A stretch of DNA of 10,282 nt, taken from contig CAITAV010000075.1 in the NCBI GenBank assembly GCA_903890345.1, forward strand, positions 1-10,282. Direction: 5' to 3'. Below, piece by piece: positions 5,580-10,282 of the stretch. Source of the stretch: an uncultured Actinomycetes bacterium (lineage in GTDB: Bacteria; Actinomycetota; Actinomycetes; Nanopelagicales; Nanopelagicaceae). The translations under genes and the position numbers were made by a program. The notes beneath the pieces were generated by a model, which saw only the letters and a list, made by a program, of their open reading frames with translations, was not told where the DNA came from and ran no database searches. Within the stretch, counting starts at the first letter, position 1. Each line of letters opens with the position of its first letter.

Positions 5580-6697
5580 CCGTTATTGAATCAATCCATG
5601 CGGCTTTAGCAACTGTAGAAGACCCAGAAATTCATCGCCCACTTCCTGATCTGGGGATGGTTGAATCTGTTCAAGTTGATGCAGGAGTTGCTCAACTCAA
5701 GATATTGCTCACGATCTCTGGTTGTCCGATGCAAGATCGCCTTCGCACAGACATCACAAAGGCAGTTATTGCTGTTGAAACTATCTCCTCTGTCGAAATC
5801 ACTTTTGGCGTGATGAATGAAGAGCAACGAGGAAATCTCAAATCATTGTTGCGTAATGGCCGCGAAAAAATTATCCCATTTGCTCAACCAGAATCTCTTA
5901 CGCGAGTGATCGGTATTGCATCTGGTAAAGGTGGAGTTGGAAAATCTTCCCTCACGGTTAACTTGGCAGTTGCTGCAGCCCAGAAGGGCTTGCGCGTTGG
6001 AATCTTGGATGCAGATGTTTATGGTCACTCTGTTCCACGATTGATGGGTTTAATCGGTCAGCGACCAACTGCAATTGATCAGATGTTTATTCCACTTGAA
6101 TCATATGGCGTAAAAGTTGTTTCAATGGAGATGTTTAAACCAGAACGCTCAGATGCTGTTGCCTATCGAGGACCACTTCTCCATAAAGTATTGGAGCAAT
6201 TGCTCTCAGATGCTTATTGGGGCGATTTGGATTTGTTACTAATTGATTTGCCACCAGGTACTGGTGATCTTGCAATTTCATTAGGCCAACTCATTCCAAC
6301 ATCAGAAATTCTTGTTGTCACAACTCCACAGATTGCTGCCGCAGAAGTTGCTGAAAGAGCTGGCCGAATTGCCCACCAAATTAAACAGCATCTCGTTGGC
6401 GTAATTGAAAATATGTCTGACTTTCCATGCCCTCATTGCAACGACATGATTTCTTTATTTGGCTCTGGTGGCGGAGAAGAAACAGCGAAGAGACTCTCAG
6501 AATTAGCAGGAATTAATGTTGCATTACTTGGCAAGGTTCCGTTTAGTCCAGATTTGCGTACTGGTGGAGATAACGGTGAACCTGTAGTCGTTCAATATCC
6601 TGACAGCGCTGCAGCTAAATCAATAATTGCAATTGTGGATCAGTTAGTAGTTCGAAAGAAATCACTTCTCGGTATCAGGCTGGGTGTTTCCACGTAA
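5576..6697 (+). CDS. mrp: Mrp/ApbC family iron-sulfur cluster carrier ATPase
   Basis: A 373-aa P-loop NTPase of the Mrp/NBP35 group, which binds a labile Fe-S cluster at a dimer interface and passes it to apoproteins in the cytoplasm. Two parts are seen. An N-terminal MIP18/DUF59 domain (about 3-80) has DPEIHRPLPDLGM and C50. The ATPase domain (about 108-360) has the deviant Walker A GKGGVGKSS at 117-125, DADVYG at 145-150, and DLPPGTGD at 224-231. The cluster-binding CxxC is C285-C288 in FPCPHC. Length is typical. Translation is coupled to tatB by a 4-nt ATGA overlap. The last 12 codons lie antisense to the end of the convergent DUF1003 gene, leaving no room for an ordinary bidirectional terminator. 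The identification is secure. Confidence 0.96.
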   Translation: MTVIESIHAALATVEDPEIHRPLPDLGMVESVQVDAGVAQLKILLTISGCPMQDRLRTDITKAVIAVETISSVEITFGVMNEEQRGNLKSLLRNGREKIIPFAQPESLTRVIGIASGKGGVGKSSLTVNLAVAAAQKGLRVGILDADVYGHSVPRLMGLIGQRPTAIDQMFIPLESYGVKVVSMEMFKPERSDAVAYRGPLLHKVLEQLLSDAYWGDLDLLLIDLPPGTGDLAISLGQLIPTSEILVVTTPQIAAAEVAERAGRIAHQIKQHLVGVIENMSDFPCPHCNDMISLFGSGGGEETAKRLSELAGINVALLGKVPFSPDLRTGGDNGEPVVVQYPDSAAAKSIIAIVDQLVVRKKSLLGIRLGVST

Positions 6698-7162
6698 TTC
6701 TTTAAGAACTTCTTCGAGCATGTCACCAAGTTCATTGCGCAAGAAATCTCGAGTCGCTACTTCACCTAATGTATTGCGAAGGCTCGCAAGTTCACGAGTG
6801 AGATATTCAGTATCTGCAATTGAGCGTTCATTGCGAGCACGATCTTCACTTACTTGAATTCGATCGCGATCTGCTTGGCGATTTTGTGCAAGCAAAATCA
6901 GAGGCGCGGCGTACGAAGCTTGCAGTGACAAGATCAGAGTTAAAAAGATGAATGGGTAATCATCAAAACGAAGATCAACTGGAGCAAAGGCGTTCCAGAA
7001 AACCCAACTCAATACAAAGATTGTCATGTAAACCAAGAAACCTGCGGTTCCTAAGAAACGTGCAAATCTTTCGGATAAGCGACCAAATGCTTCAGGATCA
7101 AAGTTTGGGCGAAATGCGCGACCAGTCTCGCGAGGAGTATCTAAACGGTTGTTACGTGCCAT
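6662..7162 (-). CDS. DUF1003 family membrane protein
   Basis: A 166-aa protein with two hydrophobic helices (about 37-58 and 70-91) and the DUF1003 hallmark FIFLTLILSLQASYAAPLIL (71-90), followed by LAQNRQADRDR (91-101). After the second helix comes a charged region (about 95-155) with heptad-like spacing that probably forms a cytoplasmic coiled coil. The function of DUF1003 is not established. It follows the MgtE_N/CBS gene with a 2-nt gap and has a GAGGGG ribosome binding site inside the end of that gene, so they form an operon. The 3' end overlaps the mrp 3' end by 36 bp in the opposite direction. From memory this pairing recurs in Actinobacteria (M. tuberculosis Rv1231c-Rv1232c region), which suggests a shared role, perhaps in membrane or divalent-cation sensing. 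Confidence 0.92.
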   Translation of the reverse strand: MARNNRLDTPRETGRAFRPNFDPEAFGRLSERFARFLGTAGFLVYMTIFVLSWVFWNAFAPVDLRFDDYPFIFLTLILSLQASYAAPLILLAQNRQADRDRIQVSEDRARNERSIADTEYLTRELASLRNTLGEVATRDFLRNELGDMLEEVLKELRGNTQPDTEK

Positions 7163-7164
7163 CT

Positions 7165-8472
7165 TTACCCCTCGCTTTCTTCTGAATTAAGTAATTCTTC
7201 ATTCACCAAAACATTTGCCGTCTTTGAAGTATCACGATGATCATGACGCCAGTTCTCTGGCAACAAGTGATCAAGCACGTCATCAACGGTTACTGCTCCC
7301 AATAAACGTTCGTTGGCATCAACTACTGGCAGCGATAACAAGTTATAGCTGGCTAAGTATGACGAAACTTCATTCAATGATGCTTGGGGATTTAATCCTT
7401 GAGTATCTGTATCAACCATTGATCCAAGAAGCTTAGATGGGGCTTCTCGCAATAGGCGTTGATAATGCGCAATTCCAATAAATCTGCCAGTAGGAGTTTC
7501 TAGTGGTGCACGGCAGATAAAAACTTGCGAAGCAAGAGCTGGCGAAATTTCGCTCTGTCGAACTGCAGCGAGTGCTTCTGCAACAGTGTTATCTGCAGTC
7601 ATCACAATTGGTTCTGTCGTCATCATGCCGCCTGCTGTGTAATCTTCATAGTTCATCAAACGACGAACGTCTTCAGCATCTTCTGGCTCCATTAATTCAA
7701 GAAGTGCTTGCGCACGCTCTTGCCCTACTTCACGGAGCAAATCGGCAGCATCATCTGGATCCATTTCGCCCAAAACATCAGCGGCGCGTTCGCCTTCAAG
7801 TTCTGCTAATAATTCAACTCGTTCTGCTTCATCCATTTCTTCAAGGACGTCTGCCAGACGTTCATCGTTGAGTGCACGTGCAACTTCAACGCGACGTTTT
7901 GGCGCTAAGTCGTGCATAACGGAGGCAAGATCTGCAGCTCGAAGTGTGCTTAGAGTTGCAAGTAAATTTGCAACGCCTTGATTATGTTCGGATGTTGCAA
8001 AGCCAGAAACTTCTTCCCATGCAACTGTTGAGGTTGCTCCCTTACGGCGCAATCCTGTGCCGCGACGCATGACGTGAACTCGAGTAATTAGCCAATCGCC
8101 AGTTCTATTTTGCTCCATGCCCATATCTTCAACAACAACTTTTTCGTTATTTTCAACCAATGAAATGGAGCGATCAAGCATTTCGCCGAGAACTAAAACT
8201 TCGCCGGTACGAGATTCGAACCGACGCATGTTAAGTAATCCAGTAATTATTACCGTTCCACTTTCAATAGATGTCACACGAGTAATTGGTACAAAAACAC
8301 GGCGACGTAGTGGAACTTCAACTATTAAACCTAAAATTCTTGGTGGTTGATTATTTGCGCGAAGGGTCGCCAAAGCATCTCGCACCTTTCCTACTGGATC
8401 ACCATTTGGATCAAAGACCGCGGTACCTGCAAGACGGGCGAGAAATACTCGATTAATCAAGTTTCCGCTCAT
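7165..8472 (-). CDS. MgtE N-domain/CBS-pair protein with PRC-barrel-like repeats, no membrane domain
   Basis: A 435-aa soluble protein. Positions are from the ATG at 8472. Residues about 8-80 and 95-158 look like two PRC-barrel-like beta repeats (VFDPNGDPVGKVRD at 20-33). Residues about 165-272 are an MgtE_N-type superhelix of acidic repeats (ADVLEEMDEAER, ADVLGEMDPDDAADLL). YTAGGMMTTEPIVM at 278-291 leads into a CBS pair (to about 405), with LPVVDANERLLGAVTVDDVL near the end. This copies the cytosolic Mg2+-sensing half of the MgtE channel, but no membrane helices follow. I chose ATG 8472 because a TACCCT hexamer lies 6 nt upstream and related proteins start near this point (from memory). ATG 8493 adds 7 residues, and its GAGGTG lies only 2 nt away. 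The operon partner is the DUF1003 membrane protein. The function is unproven. Confidence 0.9.
   Translation of the reverse strand: MSGNLINRVFLARLAGTAVFDPNGDPVGKVRDALATLRANNQPPRILGLIVEVPLRRRVFVPITRVTSIESGTVIITGLLNMRRFESRTGEVLVLGEMLDRSISLVENNEKVVVEDMGMEQNRTGDWLITRVHVMRRGTGLRRKGATSTVAWEEVSGFATSEHNQGVANLLATLSTLRAADLASVMHDLAPKRRVEVARALNDERLADVLEEMDEAERVELLAELEGERAADVLGEMDPDDAADLLREVGQERAQALLELMEPEDAEDVRRLMNYEDYTAGGMMTTEPIVMTADNTVAEALAAVRQSEISPALASQVFICRAPLETPTGRFIGIAHYQRLLREAPSKLLGSMVDTDTQGLNPQASLNEVSSYLASYNLLSLPVVDANERLLGAVTVDDVLDHLLPENWRHDHRDTSKTANVLVNEELLNSEESEG
7168..7173 (-). promoter_or_regulatory. Shine-Dalgarno GAGGGG of the DUF1003 gene
   Basis: On the minus strand GAGGGG sits 5 nt before the DUF1003 ATG and lies within the last codons of the upstream MgtE_N/CBS gene. 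It supports the chosen start and translation from a shared mRNA. Confidence 0.55.
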
Positions 8473-8478
8473 GGGATA

Positions 8479-8484
8479 AGGGTA
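8479..8484 (-). promoter_or_regulatory. -10-like hexamer TACCCT for the MgtE_N/CBS gene (leaderless start)
   Basis: On the minus strand TACCCT ends 6 nt before the ATG at 8472, the same geometry as the other unit-leading genes here. If the longer start at 8493 is real, this hexamer would lie inside the coding region and be a coincidence. Confidence 0.4.
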
Positions 8485-8531
8485 ACGGCTCATTGCACCT
8501 CGATGCTTTCGCTTTAACTCTATGAAATAGA

Positions 8532-8537
8532 TACTTT
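8532..8537 (+). promoter_or_regulatory. -10-like hexamer TACTTT for the EamA transporter (leaderless start)
   Basis: TACTTT ends 6 nt before the ATG at 8544; an overlapping TAGATA at 8528-8533 is an alternative. No Shine-Dalgarno is present. The site lies in the short divergent region shared with the MgtE_N/CBS gene. Confidence 0.45.
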
Positions 8538-8543
8538 TGCCCT

Positions 8544-9449
8544 ATGTCAGAGCAAAAATCACTCATTCATAGCCATACGGCAATGCCTGGCCGCAAAGAT
8601 TTGATTCGTCTGGGAATTGGAATTATTGGAATTGGCGTATCTGGCCCACTTATTGCTCTGAGCACGATGCCAGTAGTTACTTTAATTTTCTGGCGAAATC
8701 TTGGAGGGGCGCTGGCTATTGCACCTTTCGCATTCAAGCATCGTAAGAATCGCGATGGAATGACATGGGCCGTATTAGGTGGATTCGTTCTTGCTATGCA
8801 CTTCATCGCATTCTTTTTAGCGATGCGCCTGACAACAGTCGCTGCTGGTACAGCACTAGTTGCACTGCAACCAATATTTGCAGCGTTGTTTCTTCGCATC
8901 AGAGGTGGGCATATTCCATCTCGTGCATGGCTAGGAATGGTTGTTAGTTTTTCTGGTGTGGTCTTAATTTCCGGTGTGGATTTAAATATTTCCCTGCGAT
9001 CTTTTGCGGGAGATGTTGCAGCGATAGTTTCTGCAGCTCTTGCTGCAATTTATGTTCTCATTGGCTCAAAGGCGCAACAGAGTTTGGAAACTAGCTCCTA
9101 CACCGCAATTTGCTATGCAACATGTGCGGTAACGACATTGCCGATCATGCTAATTGGCGGATTCCAAATATGGAACTTTAATGGCAATGAATGGTGGCTT
9201 GTGATTGGCTTAATTGTTTTTGCTCAATTACTTGGCCATAATATGTTTAACTCTGCGCTAAAGAGAGTTTCACCTGCTGTTGTCTCGCTGATTATTTTCT
9301 TTGAAGTTCCAGTTGCATCAGTCCTGGCAATTTGGTGGCTGAATCAGACTCCACCAATTGGAATTCTTCCAGGGATTGTTTTGATTCTTGGAGGTTGTGC
9401 ATTGGTGGTCTTGCGCACACGTTCTACTCGAGTCGAGTTAGCACCATGA
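8544..9449 (+). CDS. EamA/DMT-family transporter
   Basis: A 301-aa, highly hydrophobic protein with about ten predicted membrane helices arranged as two EamA halves (about 20-145 and 155-295). Typical DMT features are visible: FWRNLGGALAIAPF near 49-62 at the end of helix 2, TTVAAGTALVALQPIFAALF near 97-116 for helix 4, and the matching second-half pattern KRVSPAVVSLIIFFEVPVAS near 240-259. The family moves small metabolites such as amino acids or other solutes out of or into the cell; the substrate cannot be predicted here. The first 17 residues are polar and M14 is an alternative start, but ATG 8544 has the leaderless hexamer at the right spacing. The stop overlaps the PHP gene start by 4 nt (ATGA), so they form an operon. 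Confidence 0.93.
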   Translation: MSEQKSLIHSHTAMPGRKDLIRLGIGIIGIGVSGPLIALSTMPVVTLIFWRNLGGALAIAPFAFKHRKNRDGMTWAVLGGFVLAMHFIAFFLAMRLTTVAAGTALVALQPIFAALFLRIRGGHIPSRAWLGMVVSFSGVVLISGVDLNISLRSFAGDVAAIVSAALAAIYVLIGSKAQQSLETSSYTAICYATCAVTTLPIMLIGGFQIWNFNGNEWWLVIGLIVFAQLLGHNMFNSALKRVSPAVVSLIIFFEVPVASVLAIWWLNQTPPIGILPGIVLILGGCALVVLRTRSTRVELAP

Positions 9450-10282
9450 TTGATTTACATACACATACAAATTGCAGCGATGGAACAGATTCACCTGCGC
9501 AGCTTGTTAATAAAGCACTCGCAGAGGGATTAACGGTCCTGGCACTGACAGATCACGACACTACTTCTGGGTGGGAGAGTGCTCAAAAAACTCTACGCGG
9601 AGATTTATCACTTGCACTTGGTGCTGAAATTTCATGCCTTACTAGTGACGGAATCAGTGTGCACATGTTGGGTTTGCTCTTTGACGGTGCACACACCCAG
9701 ATGCAAGAAATGCTTGAAAATACCCGAGATGGTCGCATTCCGCGGGCACACAAAATGATTGAGTTACTAAATGCTGGCGGAATAAGAGTTTCAATGGAGG
9801 ATGTCGAATCTGTAAAGCCTGTAGGTGCAACTTTAGGTAGACCGCACATCGCTGATGCTCTTGTTAAAAACGGAGTTGTATCTTCACGAGATGAAGCATT
9901 TACTGACTTACTTCATAATAATTCACCGTATTACGTTGCCCATCTTGCACCCACACCAGAAGATGCAATTTCAATGATTCGAAGTGCTGGCGGAGTTGCC
10001 GTCATCGCACATCCCTTTGCTTCGCACCGTGGAAAAGTACTTTCTGCTGCAGATTTTTTACCATTAAAAAACGCAGGTTTAAACGGTATTGAAGTTAATC
10101 ACCGAGATCACAACAATGAAGAGCGCAATGCCTTGGCAGATATTGCTCATGAATTAGATTTAGTTGTCACTGGTGCAAGTGACTATCACGGAACCGGAAA
10201 ACTTAATTCATTAGGCGAAAACCATACCCATCAGGCACAATGGGAACGTCTTGAGTCAGAAGCGGACCAACGAAGGGTCATC
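9446..10282 (+). CDS. PHP-domain phosphoesterase, YciV/RNase AM-like (3' end beyond window)
   Basis: 279 codons are open to the right edge with no stop, close to full length for the family (roughly 280-295 aa). The PHP metal-site residues are all visible: H5 and H7 in DLHTHT, D12, D36-H37 in TDHD, E61 in GAEIS, H73 in VHMLG, H134 in GRPH, H189 in AHP, and D246 and H248 in SDYHG. This full set suggests an active metallophosphoesterase. Characterised relatives hydrolyse 3',5'-nucleoside bisphosphates (pAp-type) or trim RNA 5' ends (E. coli YciV/RNase AM). The ATG overlaps the EamA stop by 4 nt, so translation is coupled and there is no separate ribosome binding site. The exact substrate is inferred from family only; histidinol phosphatase is less likely given the H-x-H, TDHD and GRPH layout. 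Confidence 0.93.
   Translation, partial: MIDLHTHTNCSDGTDSPAQLVNKALAEGLTVLALTDHDTTSGWESAQKTLRGDLSLALGAEISCLTSDGISVHMLGLLFDGAHTQMQEMLENTRDGRIPRAHKMIELLNAGGIRVSMEDVESVKPVGATLGRPHIADALVKNGVVSSRDEAFTDLLHNNSPYYVAHLAPTPEDAISMIRSAGGVAVIAHPFASHRGKVLSAADFLPLKNAGLNGIEVNHRDHNNEERNALADIAHELDLVVTGASDYHGTGKLNSLGENHTHQAQWERLESEADQRRVI

Noticed and set aside
1..10282. CRISPR arrays, IS elements, tRNAs, phage or defence genes
   Set aside because: No repeat-spacer pattern, transposase-like protein, cloverleaf or foreign base composition was seen. All gaps between genes are under about 95 bp.

Overview
This window looks like a gene-dense stretch of chromosome from a streamlined, AT-leaning actinobacterium. The freshwater acI / Nanopelagicales type is my best guess. 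The evidence is the set of actinobacterial signature genes (actinobacterial-type DapD, DUF3117, HtrA-TatB-Mrp, an MgtE_N/CBS protein without a membrane domain, DUF1003), the low GC compared with most Actinobacteria, and very short intergenic gaps. Placement at genus level is inference. From memory, the gene set follows the conserved actinobacterial neighbourhood seen in Mycobacterium tuberculosis around Rv1201c-Rv1232c, but compacted: dapE, folP, sigE and rseA, which I would expect between these genes, are not here. No tRNA, rRNA, IS element, phage gene or CRISPR was seen, and no gap exceeds about 95 bp.

Left part (1-1962): a 5' fragment of dapD runs leftward. Only 30 bp from its start, and facing away from it, lies a LOG-family gene whose 3' end overlaps an SRPBCC-fold gene. 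Next come a 63-aa protein that is just a sigma-70 region-4 helix-turn-helix, and the 59-aa DUF3117 protein. A small hairpin with a T-run overlaps the DUF3117 stop.

Middle part (1999-6697, all +): leucyl aminopeptidase, then an O-methyltransferase-like protein joined by an ATGA overlap. An HtrA-type membrane-anchored serine protease starts 13 bp later. TatB follows, then the Fe-S carrier ATPase Mrp/ApbC, again joined by ATGA. Together these cover protein turnover, envelope quality control, Tat export and Fe-S cluster delivery.

Right part (6662-10282): a leftward pair, the MgtE_N/CBS protein followed by the DUF1003 membrane protein, whose 3' end overlaps the mrp 3' end tail to tail. Facing away from this pair across a short shared promoter region is an EamA-type (DMT) transporter, joined by ATGA to a PHP-domain phosphoesterase that runs off the right edge.

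A pattern runs across the window. Seven genes that begin transcription units carry a TAnnnT hexamer ending only 6-7 nt before the ATG, with no Shine-Dalgarno. That is the layout expected for leaderless mRNAs. Genes inside operons use 4- or 8-nt start/stop overlaps. Only DUF3117 and DUF1003 show clear ribosome binding sites in front of their chosen starts. I see no wholly new system. The most interesting items are this start-signal pattern, the stand-alone sigma region 4 near the place where SigE/RseA would be expected, the methyltransferase that has lost its metal-binding motif, and the split MgtE-like sensor with its DUF1003 partner.
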